Source: Burkholderia anthina
Lineage (GTDB): Bacteria > Pseudomonadota > Gammaproteobacteria > Burkholderiales > Burkholderiaceae
DNA: 64,000 nt
Reading direction: 5' to 3'
Assembly: GCF_902498995.1 (NCBI RefSeq)
Contig: NZ_CABVLY010000023.1
Coordinates: forward strand, 1-64,000
In this document: piece by piece, positions 1-7,890 of the stretch
How positions within the stretch are numbered: the first letter of the stretch is position 1
Layout: every line of letters begins with the position of its first letter
Program-made: the position numbers and the translations under genes
The notes under the pieces: generated by a model
Told to the model about the DNA's origin: nothing
The model's database searches: none
Seen by the model: only the letters and a program-made list of their open reading frames with translations

Positions 1-77
1 GCTGCAACCTTCGCCAGCGAGCCGCCGAATTTGCCGACCGCGGTCCGCGCGGCCGATACGATCACTACGTCCGTCAT
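1..77 (-). CDS. Acetyl-CoA acetyltransferase (thiolase), N-terminal fragment
   Basis: Only the first 25 or so codons lie in the window; the gene continues leftward beyond base 1. The start is the ATG at 75-77, preceded on the minus strand by an AGGAA-like ribosome site. The reading MTDVVIVSAARTAVGKFGGS is the typical amino terminus of a biosynthetic beta-ketothiolase (PhaA/BktB/AtoB family), which condenses two acetyl-CoA into acetoacetyl-CoA. The phasin gene directly upstream on the same strand fits a role in polyhydroxybutyrate metabolism, but the catalytic Cys and His are outside the window, so the exact family member cannot be fixed. Confidence 0.85.
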   Translation of the reverse strand, partial: MTDVVIVSAARTAVGKFGGSLAKVA

Positions 78-312
78 GTTCAATTCCTGCATCGAAATCA
101 GTGGGTCGATCCGTATATTGCGTGCCGGTGCCGGCATGGCGACCGTGGCGCGCAAGCGCCACGCGCCCTGGATGCGGCTGCATGTTCACGCGCTGATGCG
201 CGCGGCGGGCCCGCATGATCCGGCCGTGCCCGGGCACGCCGCGGCGAACCGGACGTTCGCCGACCGCCACGCGGCACACGCGGCGGCCGACGCCGTCCGG
301 CGCCGGTCAATC

Positions 313-334
313 GTGTCGCGCCGATGCGCGACAC
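313..334. terminator. Hairpin after the phasin gene
   Basis: GTGTCGCG (313-320) and CGCGACAC (327-334) form a perfect 8-bp stem just past the phasin stop codon. There is no clear T-run, so it may be a weak or Rho-assisted terminator, or simply an RNA stabilising hairpin between phasin and thiolase. Confidence 0.35.
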
Positions 335-338
335 GCGG

Positions 339-920
339 TCATGCTGCCGATTCGCGCGAAGCGGCTTCCTTGCGTGCTGCGGTGGCCGTCTGCTTGCCGC
401 CGCGCGCCGCCGTTTCGCTGACCGCGTCGAAACCGCTTTGCGCGGCTTCGATCGCCTGCCCCGCCGCTGCGCGCACGGAGTCGGCCGCGGCCGTCGCTGC
501 CGACAGCGCCGAGTTCAGCGCGGCAACCACCGGCGCCGAGCCGGCCGGCGCATGCTTCGTCAGTTCGCCGAACACGTCCTTCACGCGCTTGTCGGTCTGC
601 TCGTACTGCGCTTGCGCGACCTTCGCCCACTCGGCCTGCGTCGACACCGCGATGTCGAACAGATGGCGGCTGTACGCGACGGCCTTGCCGGCGGCTTCCT
701 GCGGTGCAGCCACTTGCTGCGAGAAGCCCGCGGCCGGGTTGCTGGCGTTGAATGCGTTCTTCAGCTTGTCCTCGTACTCTTCGAGCGCCGTCTTGGTCGC
801 TTGCAGGTTGAGTTCGACGACGGCCTCGAAACCGTGGATTGCCGGGCGGGCAATTGCGAACCACGCGGCAATTCCAGACTGATAATCGGCGGCGAATTTT
901 TCGGGGGCAAATACGGACAT
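339..920 (-). CDS. phaP: Phasin family protein (PHA granule-associated)
   Basis: A 193-residue protein starting MSVFAPEKFAADYQSGIAAW, the usual opening of Burkholderia/Ralstonia phasins; an in-frame ATG 21 bases upstream would add only seven atypical residues, so I chose 920. Phasins coat polyhydroxyalkanoate granules and limit their size. The chain is alanine-rich and predicted to be all-helical (Phasin_2 type), with a long amphipathic stretch in the middle (about residues 45-130) and an Ala/Thr/Lys-rich tail, as in PhaP1. The following same-strand thiolase fragment supports a PHA connection. The 5' region holds AT-rich palindromes that could bind a PhaR-type repressor (inference). Confidence 0.9.
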   Translation of the reverse strand: MSVFAPEKFAADYQSGIAAWFAIARPAIHGFEAVVELNLQATKTALEEYEDKLKNAFNASNPAAGFSQQVAAPQEAAGKAVAYSRHLFDIAVSTQAEWAKVAQAQYEQTDKRVKDVFGELTKHAPAGSAPVVAALNSALSAATAAADSVRAAAGQAIEAAQSGFDAVSETAARGGKQTATAARKEAASRESAA

Positions 921-1378
921 CGGGCACGCTCCTGTTGGCAATGCGAGAGACGACGTAAAGAAAACGGGAACCAGGTCGAGCGCCTGCTCCCTTATTCACG
1001 ACCCGCGCGTCATTGAATGCGGGAAGTTGAGGATCGCCATTCTAGATGCATTAATTGTCAATTAAGTGGCATTAATGCTAGGTGAAAACCCTTATCCTCC
1101 AGAGCGGCTGTCGGCACCCGGGCAGCCGTACACAACGGGGGCCGGTTCGCAAGCCGCTGTTTCGGAATGATTTTTACCTTTTTGCAGCATAACGCATCGC
1201 GACGATCCGCAACATTTACCCCGTCATTATTCCCGTCATTAGAAAAAAGGTCGGCATTGAAACGGATAACGCCATCCGTGTAATCGTTTTTACAGATTTA
1301 TTTTGAAACCGTTTCCGGGATTATTAATGACGAATTCAATGATCCGATGAATTACGACATACGATCGGGGCGCCGGCC
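921..1378. other. AT-rich intergenic region between phasin and ParA
   Basis: This 458-base gap has no coding signal on either strand. It is noticeably AT-rich compared with its surroundings. It holds the phasin promoter region with the palindrome at 1051-1065, a short tandem repeat of CCCGTCATTA around 1219-1241, and the AT-rich trailer of the parA-like gene. No RNA gene was recognised. Confidence 0.6.
1048..1078. promoter_or_regulatory. Nested palindromes upstream of phasin
   Basis: TTAATTG-T-CAATTAA (1051-1065) is a perfect 15-base palindrome, and GCATTAAT (1048-1055) is repeated inverted as ATTAATGC at 1071-1078. The pair sits about 130 bases upstream of the phasin start codon in otherwise GC-rich DNA. 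A repressor operator is the simple reading; that it is PhaR is a guess based on the neighbouring gene. Confidence 0.4.
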
Positions 1379-2134
1379 TTACCCGGCCAATTCGCGATGC
1401 AGCGCGCGAAACTCCTGCGCGAGCTTGTGCGCCGGTTCGAGATGGATCACCGGCGTCGACTGCTGATGCGATTCGCGGATCTTCACCGACGCCGACAGCC
1501 TCGACGCCAGCACCGGCAGCCCTTCGTCGACGAGTTCGTCGACCAGCCGCTGCGGCAGGCTCGCGCGCGGCTGGAACTGATTGATGACGATCCCTTCGAC
1601 CTCGAGCGCCGCGTTGTGGTCCTGCTGGATTTCCTTCACGTTCTCGAGCAGCGTGTACAGCGCGCGACGCGAGAAGTCGTCGCAGTCGAACGGGATCAGG
1701 CAGCGCTCGACCGCGATCAGCGCCGAGCGCGTGTAGAAGTTCAGCGCGGGCGGCGTGTCGATGTAGACGGCATCGTAGGTGTCGAGCTCGTTCAGCGCAT
1801 CGCGCAGCTTGTAGCGCGATTCCAGCTTGCCGTGCAGCGTGTCGAGATCCGGATGCGCGGGCATCACGTCGAGACCTTCGAACGGGCTCGGGTGGATGAA
1901 CGACGCGACGTCGACCGGCCGGAAGTTGAACGTCAGCGCGGTCTCGAAGAATTCGGCGACGCCGGGATGCGCGTCGGCCGCGCCGTCGCCGAGCAGGTAA
2001 CGCGTGGAATTCGCCTGCGCGTCGAGGTCGATGACGAGCGTGCGCAGCCCTTCGCTCGCGCTGATCGCCGCCAGGTTGCAGACGATCGTCGATTTGCCCA
2101 CGCCGCCCTTCTGGTTGAATACGACCCGCCGCAT
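1379..2134 (-). CDS. ParA family ATPase, no adjacent ParB
   Basis: A 251-residue protein beginning MRRVVFNQKGGVGKST, with the deviant Walker A motif (KGGVGKST, residues 9-16) that defines the ParA/MinD/Soj group, then the A' segment VIDLDAQANSTRY and Walker B VYIDTPPALN near residue 120. Such ATPases position plasmids, chromosomes or protein assemblies by gradient on nucleoid DNA. No parB gene and no parS sites (TGTTTCACGTGAAACA-like) are visible beside it, so it is an orphan; a cargo other than the chromosome is likely. It sits between the PHA genes and the glycosylase pair, all on the minus strand. Confidence 0.9.
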   Translation of the reverse strand: MRRVVFNQKGGVGKSTIVCNLAAISASEGLRTLVIDLDAQANSTRYLLGDGAADAHPGVAEFFETALTFNFRPVDVASFIHPSPFEGLDVMPAHPDLDTLHGKLESRYKLRDALNELDTYDAVYIDTPPALNFYTRSALIAVERCLIPFDCDDFSRRALYTLLENVKEIQQDHNAALEVEGIVINQFQPRASLPQRLVDELVDEGLPVLASRLSASVKIRESHQQSTPVIHLEPAHKLAQEFRALHRELAG

Positions 2135-2205
2135 TGTGTCCCCTTCGATCGAAACGTCGAAAGATCCAGCTTAGCCGGTCAATCATGGCGGCCGCGTGAC
2201 ATCCG

Positions 2206-2829
2206 TCAGATGCGCGGCAACGCGCCCGATACATAACGGTTGCCCGGCACGCTCCACCGCCACGGCAGATCCGTGCCGACGCGAATGCCGATGCGCGGCC
2301 CGCCCGCCAGATTCGCGGGCGGCGCCATGCCGTCGTCCACGATCGCGAAGCCGTCGCGGGCAACGACCAGGTCGATGCCGTCCTGCGCGCCGCCGATACC
2401 GAGCGCCTGGGTCAGCCGCGCCGGCCCGCGGCACAGATCGCGATCGCGTGTCGGCGGCGGCCGTGCCGCGCGCATCCGTTCGAGCCCGCGCAGCGGCTCC
2501 AGCGCCCGGATCAGCACGCCCGTGCCGGTGCCGTCCGGCCCGCACACGCAATTGCAGCACCAGTGCATCCCGTAGGTGAAATAGACGTACATATGCCCGG
2601 GCGGCCCGAACATCGTCGCATTGCGCGACGTCTTGCCGCGGTACGTGTGCGCGGCCGGGTCGATCGCGCCGGCATAGGCTTCCACTTCGACGATCCGGCC
2701 GGCGCGGCCGTCCGCGGCCGCGAGGATCTTGTTCAGCAATTGCGGCGCGACTTCAGTGGCCGGGCGATCGAAGAACGCGCGCGGCAACAACGTGCCCGGC
2801 CAGTCCGGTGCGCGCTTATTTCGCGTCAT
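2206..2829 (-). CDS. DNA-3-methyladenine glycosylase (AAG/MPG family)
   Basis: A 207-residue AAG-type glycosylase that excises alkylated and deaminated purines such as 3-methyladenine and hypoxanthine. It shows the family's IVEVEAYAG segment (active-site Glu near residue 47), YRGKTSRNATMFGPPGHMYVY, and the GVLIRALEP motif. The start MTRNKRAPDW (ATG at 2827-2829) overlaps the stop of the upstream mug gene as ATGA, indicating translational coupling, so the much longer open frame upstream is not part of the gene. Length matches bacterial AAG proteins (about 200). Together with mug it forms a base-excision repair pair. Confidence 0.93.
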   Translation of the reverse strand: MTRNKRAPDWPGTLLPRAFFDRPATEVAPQLLNKILAAADGRAGRIVEVEAYAGAIDPAAHTYRGKTSRNATMFGPPGHMYVYFTYGMHWCCNCVCGPDGTGTGVLIRALEPLRGLERMRAARPPPTRDRDLCRGPARLTQALGIGGAQDGIDLVVARDGFAIVDDGMAPPANLAGGPRIGIRVGTDLPWRWSVPGNRYVSGALPRI

Positions 2830-3365
2830 TCCGTACCTCCGGCTCCGCTGCCGGAAACCGCTAGTGCCGCCAGACGAAGCTGACGATATGCGTCGACCAG
2901 TTCGTCGAGACTGAACGCGCGGTTTCTGCCGCTCGGGTTCGGCAGGATCCAGACGGCCGCGCGCCGCATGCATGCCGGTTGCAGCCCCCATGCGATCTCG
3001 CGCTGCCCGGACAGCGCCGCGTAGGCGGCCTTGCCCAGGAACGCGACGAAGCGCGGCGCGTAACGTTCGAGCTTCTGCTCGAAGACGTCCGCGGCGGCGA
3101 CGAATTCGTCGTGCGACAACTGATCTGCACTCGCCGTCGGCCGCGGCACGACCGCCGTCAGCCCGCAGCCGTATCCGAGTATCGTCCGGTCGTCCTGCGG
3201 GGCGATTTCGTCCGGCGTGAAGCCCGCGAGATGCAGCACGCGCCAGAAGCGGTTGCTCCTTCCCGCGAAGTGATGGCCGGTCGCGGCCGCGGTCATGCCG
3301 GGATTGATCCCGCAGAACAGCACGTCGAGATGCGGGGCGATGATGTCGGGGAGTGCGTCAGCCAC
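2826..3365 (-). CDS. mug: G:T/U mismatch-specific DNA glycosylase
   Basis: A 179-residue Mug/TDG-family uracil-DNA glycosylase. The family's two motifs are present: GINPG (FCGINPGMTAAATGHHFAG, residues 18-36) with the activating Asn, and NPSGRN near residue 143 that intercalates into DNA. It removes U or T mispaired with G and some bulky adducts. The start is a GTG at 3363-3365 with a GAGG ribosome site just upstream; the next in-frame start would cut into the first motif. Its 3' end overlaps the AAG glycosylase gene by 4 bases. Confidence 0.92.
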   Translation of the reverse strand: MADALPDIIAPHLDVLFCGINPGMTAAATGHHFAGRSNRFWRVLHLAGFTPDEIAPQDDRTILGYGCGLTAVVPRPTASADQLSHDEFVAAADVFEQKLERYAPRFVAFLGKAAYAALSGQREIAWGLQPACMRRAAVWILPNPSGRNRAFSLDELVDAYRQLRLAALAVSGSGAGGTE

Positions 3366-3683
3366 GTTCGGCCTCGCGCGTGAGGAACGTTAACGAAAAA
3401 AGACCCGAAGATCCACGCCAGGCAATGCGCCTGGCCCGGACATTCGGGCCCCTTCCTGTGCCGAATACCGACGTGACGATCAGAACGGTTAGCGGAACAT
3501 GCCACAACAAAACGTTTCCGGTAACCATTTGATTTTTCAATGATCTCGACGACCCGCCAAACTAAGTTTGTAAAAGCCAGATTGCGAAGTGTAGCGAAAT
3601 TTGACTCCCGAACCGCTTCCGCGCTCTTTCGTTAGTAGCTTTCCGCTGGCCCCGCGTTGACAGACTCCCGTCTGCGCCAGGAC
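3366..3683. other. Gene-free left end of the island
   Basis: This stretch of 318 bases carries the minus-strand terminator copy and then about 200 bases of AT-richer sequence without a convincing reading frame. A small hairpin CAGAC-TCCC-GTCTG sits at 3661-3674 just beyond the stop of the DUF2188 gene. Nothing else was recognised. Confidence 0.5.
3392..3466 (-). terminator. Left copy of ssb-type terminator (attL-like)
   Basis: Read on the minus strand, a GC stem (GGGCCCGAA... with TTCGGGTC) enclosing a second perfect hairpin (GCCAGGC/GCCTGGC) ends in TCTTTTTTCG, a convincing intrinsic terminator. Its T-rich arm (3392-3415) is identical over 24 bases to 9468-9491 in the terminator of ssb, whereas the opposite arm and inner hairpin differ in sequence but not in architecture. 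It lies just upstream of mug. Confidence 0.7.
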
Positions 3684-3890
3684 TCAGGACTTACGCCACT
3701 TATCCGGCTTCCCGCCCCCCGTCGTCCGCACCCGTTCGACGAGCACCGGGCCACTCGGGTTAAGTTCACGGGCACGCTCGATTGCCTCTCGTTGCGTCGA
3801 GGCAATCACGCCCGCTCGCTGGAAATTCGGGCGACGAACCGCGTAATCACCTTCGTCCAAGCGACGCACGACAAAAATTTTATCGATCAC
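3684..3890 (-). CDS. DUF2188-like small protein
   Basis: A 68-residue protein, MIDKIFVVRRLDEGDYAVRR..., whose layout (a short beta-hairpin reading 'DYAVRRPNFQRAGVI', then a helix STQREAIERARELN and a basic tail) resembles the DUF2188 family of small proteins found in phages and accessory regions. Function is unknown. It is the first gene inside the left end of the proposed island, reading toward the left repeat. Family assignment is by eye and tentative. Confidence 0.6.
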   Translation of the reverse strand: MIDKIFVVRRLDEGDYAVRRPNFQRAGVIASTQREAIERARELNPSGPVLVERVRTTGGGKPDKWRKS

Positions 3891-3919
3891 GAGTCTTCTC
3901 CATTGCTGTTCAAAATTGC

Positions 3920-4180
3920 TTACCGGTCGCGAAGAGCGAGCAAGTTGTCCGTCCAGCGTCCGTCGGCGACGGTCCGGACATACGTGGTCCGCCCGTTATG
4001 ACTGACGTGCACCCAGGGTCCTTGCCGCTGAGGATCCCGATCCGGACACCAGACCGAATGGTTTCCTTGGCACTCGATGTACGGAACCGTCTGGTCGCGA
4101 GTGAAGACCCCGCCTTCACCGATCGACCGACACCATCCACACTTCCCACCAGAGATGCGTGATGCATTCGTGGCTTGCAC
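3920..4180 (-). CDS. Hypothetical protein with Cys/Trp/His-rich stretch
   Basis: No family recognised. In this frame the sequence reads plausibly as a folded small protein (CGWCRSIGEGGVF, then YIECQGNHSVWCPD, then GPWVHVSHNGRTTYV), with two CxxC-like or spaced cysteine pairs that could bind a metal. Only GTG codons at 4178-4183 offer a start after the thiolase stop, and the GGAGG there is too close for a good ribosome site, so the 5' end may be broken by the junction with the thiolase gene. A competing 94-residue frame (3910-4194, also GTG-initiated, containing an ATG) overlaps it but has a composition unlike a protein. The gene choice is uncertain. Confidence 0.4.
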   Translation of the reverse strand: MQATNASRISGGKCGWCRSIGEGGVFTRDQTVPYIECQGNHSVWCPDRDPQRQGPWVHVSHNGRTTYVRTVADGRWTDNLLALRDR

Positions 4181-4197
4181 CACCCTCCGTGCACTGA

Positions 4198-5358
4198 CTA
4201 CACCGCTTCGAGAACAGTCGCGATCCCTTGTCCTCCACCGATACATTGCGTGGCAAGTGCGTAACGACCATTGACACGACGCAGCAGCGTTGCTGCCTTG
4301 GCCGTGATCCGTGCTCCAGTTGCACCGAGCGGATGGCCAAGCGCGATTGCTCCGCCGTCGATATTGGTTCGATCGGGACGGATATCGAGCTCGCGCATAC
4401 ACGCGATCGCTTGCGAGGCAAAGGCTTCGTTGATTTCGATCACATCCATGTCCTCGATGCGCAAACCAGCACGCGCAAGTGCCTTGCGAGTCGCGTGTAC
4501 CGGCCCCATCCCCATGATTTCGGGTTCAAGGCCCGCAATTGCAGTCGACCGTACGCGGGCCAGCATGTCGAGCCCATGCTGTCGCGCGAATGCTTCCGAC
4601 GTGACAAGTACGGCAACTGCACCATCTGTCAAAGGCGAGGCGGTACCAGCCGTTACTGTGCCGCCTTCCCCGAACGCAGGTTTCAGCGCAGCGAGCCCTT
4701 CGAGCGAAGTCTGCGGACGCAGACAGAGATCGCGATCGATCACGGTGCCATCGGGCGTGGTCACCGACACAAGCTCATCGTCCAGACGACCTTCGGCTTG
4801 TGCGAGTGAAGCCTTGCGCTGAGACTCGACGGCGAACGCGTCTTGTTGCTCACGCGAGATATTCCAGCGTGCCGCCACGTTTTCGGCGGTGACGCCCATT
4901 GGCGTGTACGCCTGGGTCGGAACGTCCGCATCGGGATGTTCTCTCGAAGCGAAACGCGGATTCCGAGACGCCGACAAGCCGCCTTGCGGCACCATCGTCA
5001 TGCTCTCGACACCGGCCGCGATGAACGCTTCGCCGGCACCGATGGCTATTTGTCCGGCTGCCATGTGGATGGCATACATCGATGAGCCGCAAAAGCGATT
5101 CACGGTCGCGGCACCGATTTGAACGGGCAGTCCTGCGAGCAGCGATGCGATACGTGCGACGTTGTCGCCCTGAGCGCCCTCGGGATAGGCACACCCCATC
5201 AGCACATCCTCGATCAGATGTGGATCGATTCCGCTGCGGCGGACCAATTCGGCAAGTGCGACGGCGGCGAGATCATCCGGACGCGTTGCGTGAAAGGGCC
5301 CCTTGCGTGCAAATGCGAAAGGCGTGCGAACATAACCCGCGATGACGATACGATTCAT
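4198..5358 (-). CDS. Thiolase family protein (acetyl-CoA C-acyltransferase)
   Basis: A 386-residue thiolase. The nucleophilic Cys is in VNRFCGSSMYAIHMAA (around residue 87), the active-site His in GGAIALGHPLGATGAR (about 340), and the second Cys in ATQCIGGGQGIA (about 372), so all catalytic residues are present. It either cleaves 3-ketoacyl-CoA or makes acetoacetyl-CoA; the sequence alone does not settle direction. I chose the ATG at 5358, which has GGAGA seven bases upstream, over an ATG 15 bases earlier. It is the last gene of a leftward MATE/hydrolase operon within the proposed island and is clearly distinct from the core thiolase at base 1. Confidence 0.88.
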   Translation of the reverse strand: MNRIVIAGYVRTPFAFARKGPFHATRPDDLAAVALAELVRRSGIDPHLIEDVLMGCAYPEGAQGDNVARIASLLAGLPVQIGAATVNRFCGSSMYAIHMAAGQIAIGAGEAFIAAGVESMTMVPQGGLSASRNPRFASREHPDADVPTQAYTPMGVTAENVAARWNISREQQDAFAVESQRKASLAQAEGRLDDELVSVTTPDGTVIDRDLCLRPQTSLEGLAALKPAFGEGGTVTAGTASPLTDGAVAVLVTSEAFARQHGLDMLARVRSTAIAGLEPEIMGMGPVHATRKALARAGLRIEDMDVIEINEAFASQAIACMRELDIRPDRTNIDGGAIALGHPLGATGARITAKAATLLRRVNGRYALATQCIGGGQGIATVLEAV

Positions 5359-5412
5359 TTCACAATTCTCCAAATATTGCCGATCGATAACGGCAGGCCG
5401 TTGCGCAATCCG

Positions 5413-6792
5413 TCACACCTCGACCCGAGTCCAGATACGTTTGGGCACCATCGTGGCCGCGCACACCAGCGCTGAACCGACCGTCCCCGCTGCGACGAAG
5501 GCAGATAGCGTCCCCATGCCACCGCCCAACTGATTGACGGCCAACCATCCACCACCGGCTGCAATAAGCAAGCGAGCCGTTCCACCCAGGATTGTCCAGA
5601 AAGGACGGCCGATGCCCTGGGCCGCAAACGAGAGGATGAAAGACGCGCCGACCAGACCGTAGAGTGGCGCGATGATCCTCAAATAAAGGGTTCCGAAATG
5701 GGTCGCGGCCGTGTCATGCGTGAACAGACCCAGCCAGACAGGGGGATGGATGGCAACGACCAGCCCGATGATCTGCGTGAAGCCGGCTCCCATCGCAATA
5801 CCGAGCCATGTGGCTCGTCTGGCCCGTGCGATGTCGCCCGCTCCCATGCACGTCCCGACGACGGTCAGCACAGCGGTACCCAGACCAAACAGCAGCGGTA
5901 TCAAGACGTAGTCGAGTCGTGAAGCGATGCCGTAGCCGGCCAGCGCAGCCTGGCCAAAACGCCCGACCACCGCGGTCAGCAATACGACCATCAGATTCAG
6001 TTGCAGCGCACCTATCGACGAGAGTGCCCCGACCCGAAGAATGTCCGAGAAGGAACGTCGATTCAGCGTCGCGCGCGTCAGGACCAATCCGGCGTGCCCC
6101 CTGGCCATGTAGACCAGAAGCGCGACGGCTGCAATGCTGTAATAAAGGGAGACGGCAATACCTGCACCGGCAATGCCCAGGCCGGGTACAGCGCCTATGC
6201 CGAAAATCAGCAAGGGCGAAAGCGGAATCAGCACCAGCGCACCGGCGAAAGTCGTGATAGCGGGAATCCTGACGTTCCCGCTACCTCGCAGAGCTGCGCA
6301 CAGCATGTTGACGATCCAGACTGGTATGGCGCCAGCGAATACGTAGTTTGAATAGGTCACCGCCGCGGCGAGGCCCGGCCCCCGGCCGCCGAGTGCGGCA
6401 TACAACTCGGGACCGTAGCACCACGCCAATATCGTGAAAAGGCCGCCGAGCACCACGGCCACGACAATCGCATGCAGGACGAGCGCATCGGCTTCGCGCC
6501 GTTTGCCGCCGCCAATTGCTCGAGCCACGGCGGACGCAACGCCACCTCCAATGCCGCCGTTGGACATCATCGTCATCAACATCGAGATGGGGAAAACAAG
6601 CGACACGCCGACCAGCGAATCGGTCCCGAGAAAACTCACGTACCACGTCTCCAGCACGCCGACGCATGTCTGAGCGATCAAGACGGCTATGGTGGGTATC
6701 CCGAGCGACAGCAGGGTTCGAAACAGGGGACCGCCCAAGATGCGAGCGCGACGTAGCGCGCCGGCATCGGGCTTGTTTGAAGTCTGATCCAT
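5413..6792 (-). CDS. MATE family efflux transporter
   Basis: A 459-residue integral membrane protein with about twelve hydrophobic segments arranged in two halves, beginning with LFRTLLSLGIPTIAVLIAQ and the MATE-like ETWYVSFLG...LVGVSLVFP segment that follows. MATE proteins export cationic drugs, dyes or metabolites in exchange for H+ or Na+. It begins 11 bases after the stop of the epoxide-hydrolase gene and ends 54 bases before the thiolase start, so the three are probably cotranscribed. The substrate cannot be read from sequence; a link to the compound handled by the hydrolase is inference. Confidence 0.9.
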   Translation of the reverse strand: MDQTSNKPDAGALRRARILGGPLFRTLLSLGIPTIAVLIAQTCVGVLETWYVSFLGTDSLVGVSLVFPISMLMTMMSNGGIGGGVASAVARAIGGGKRREADALVLHAIVVAVVLGGLFTILAWCYGPELYAALGGRGPGLAAAVTYSNYVFAGAIPVWIVNMLCAALRGSGNVRIPAITTFAGALVLIPLSPLLIFGIGAVPGLGIAGAGIAVSLYYSIAAVALLVYMARGHAGLVLTRATLNRRSFSDILRVGALSSIGALQLNLMVVLLTAVVGRFGQAALAGYGIASRLDYVLIPLLFGLGTAVLTVVGTCMGAGDIARARRATWLGIAMGAGFTQIIGLVVAIHPPVWLGLFTHDTAATHFGTLYLRIIAPLYGLVGASFILSFAAQGIGRPFWTILGGTARLLIAAGGGWLAVNQLGGGMGTLSAFVAAGTVGSALVCAATMVPKRIWTRVEV

Positions 6793-6803
6793 ATGCCTCG
6801 TCC

Positions 6804-7781
6804 CTATCCCCGGGTGGACAGGAACGACAGCAGCAGCCGATTGACCGCATCGGGCGCTTCTTGTTGCGCGTAATGCCCGACTCCTGCAATCAGGTGTTTG
6901 CCATTCAGGTTGGGCACGTTGCGTTCGAGCGTCTCGTATTCGTCCTTCGCCATCTTCAGCACGCCGTCCAGTTCACCCGCGATGAAGACGGTGGGCTGTA
7001 GGAGCCTCGCACCGTCCAGGAACGGCGTCAGCTCCCAGTTCCGATCGAAGTTCCGGTACCAGTTGATGCCACCCCGGAAGCCCGATCTCATGAACTGTGC
7101 CGTAAAGTAGTCGAGCTCTTCCGTCGTCAGCCACGCGGGTTGCTCGTCGGGAAACACGAGACTGTCGACCAGGCGGCTGGCCTTGTCGAAACGGACGAAG
7201 CTGGCATGGCGGTGCTTTTCGCTCGAGCGAGCCTGCCCCGAGGCCGAATACAGAATGCCCAGCAACGAGAGTCGAATGTCGGCTTCCAGCTCGCGTTCGA
7301 TTCGTTCAGGTTCCTGAAAATACTGCTGATAGAAATGCTGCTCCTGCGAAAGCAATTGCAGGCGGACGGACGGCCGCAGTGTCTGGCGCGGCAGATACGG
7401 CACGCTCAGCAAGGCCAGTTGGGTGAACATGTCCGGACGAAGCAGCGCGGCGGCCGCCGTGACCATCGATCCCCAGTCGTGCCCGACCAGAATCGCCTGT
7501 CTTTCCCCCAGCGCATGAACGAGGCCGACCAGATCCGCGACGAGATTCAGGACGGTATAGGCATCGATCGCTTGAGGCGCATCGGTGTCGCCGTAGCCGC
7601 GCTGATCCATCGCGACAACCCGATACCCGGCCCCCGCCAGCGGCGTGATTTGATGGCGCCACGAAAACCACGATTCCGGCCACCCATGACAGAGCAGGAC
7701 CAGCGGCCCGGAACCCTGCTCCACGTAGTGCATGCGAATGCCGTTGGTATGCACGTAGCCATGCTTCCAGTCTTGTCCCAC
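6804..7781 (-). CDS. Alpha/beta hydrolase, soluble epoxide hydrolase type
   Basis: An alpha/beta hydrolase of about 325 residues with the epoxide-hydrolase signature: the HGWPE oxyanion motif (CHGWPESWFSW), the nucleophile elbow GHDWGS with Asp as nucleophile, and a C-terminal AGVGHYAQQEAP carrying the catalytic His. Epoxide hydrolases open epoxides to diols; haloalkane dehalogenases and fluoroacetate dehalogenases share the fold but the HGWP and following Trp pattern favours an epoxide hydrolase. No ATG is available; GTG at 7781 has AAGGGG five bases upstream, while a TTG at 7799 would add six residues. It heads the operon opposite the TetR gene, which probably represses it. Confidence 0.83.
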   Translation of the reverse strand: MGQDWKHGYVHTNGIRMHYVEQGSGPLVLLCHGWPESWFSWRHQITPLAGAGYRVVAMDQRGYGDTDAPQAIDAYTVLNLVADLVGLVHALGERQAILVGHDWGSMVTAAAALLRPDMFTQLALLSVPYLPRQTLRPSVRLQLLSQEQHFYQQYFQEPERIERELEADIRLSLLGILYSASGQARSSEKHRHASFVRFDKASRLVDSLVFPDEQPAWLTTEELDYFTAQFMRSGFRGGINWYRNFDRNWELTPFLDGARLLQPTVFIAGELDGVLKMAKDEYETLERNVPNLNGKHLIAGVGHYAQQEAPDAVNRLLLSFLSTRG

Positions 7782-7822
7782 TTCCACCCCCTTGGACAAA
7801 TAAGAGTATGATCGACATCCAA

Positions 7823-7844
7823 TTAGAGTATGAATACACTCTAA
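7823..7844. promoter_or_regulatory. Palindromic operator between hydrolase and TetR genes
   Basis: TTAGAGT (7823-7829) and ACTCTAA (7838-7844) are perfect inverted arms separated by 8 bases, and a partial copy (AGAGTATGA) lies at 7803-7811. On the minus strand a TTGACA (7846-7851) immediately precedes the palindrome and could be the -35 of the hydrolase operon. The position in the divergent gap is typical for a TetR operator controlling both directions (inference). Confidence 0.6.
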
Positions 7845-7890
7845 GTGTCAATGAAATGTTTTACATGGAGCGCTCAGGCGCCTGATCGAC

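Noticed and set aside
31..882. Long open frame on the plus strand opposite phasin
   Set aside because: It is the antisense of the phasin gene and the start of the thiolase gene; Ala/Arg/Cys-rich composition and lack of any family pattern show it is a high-GC shadow.
3392..3466. Possible integron attC site
   Set aside because: The hairpin has two nested stems but lacks the RYYYAAC and GTTRRRY ends, and no integron integrase is near; a terminator with T-run on the minus strand explains it better.
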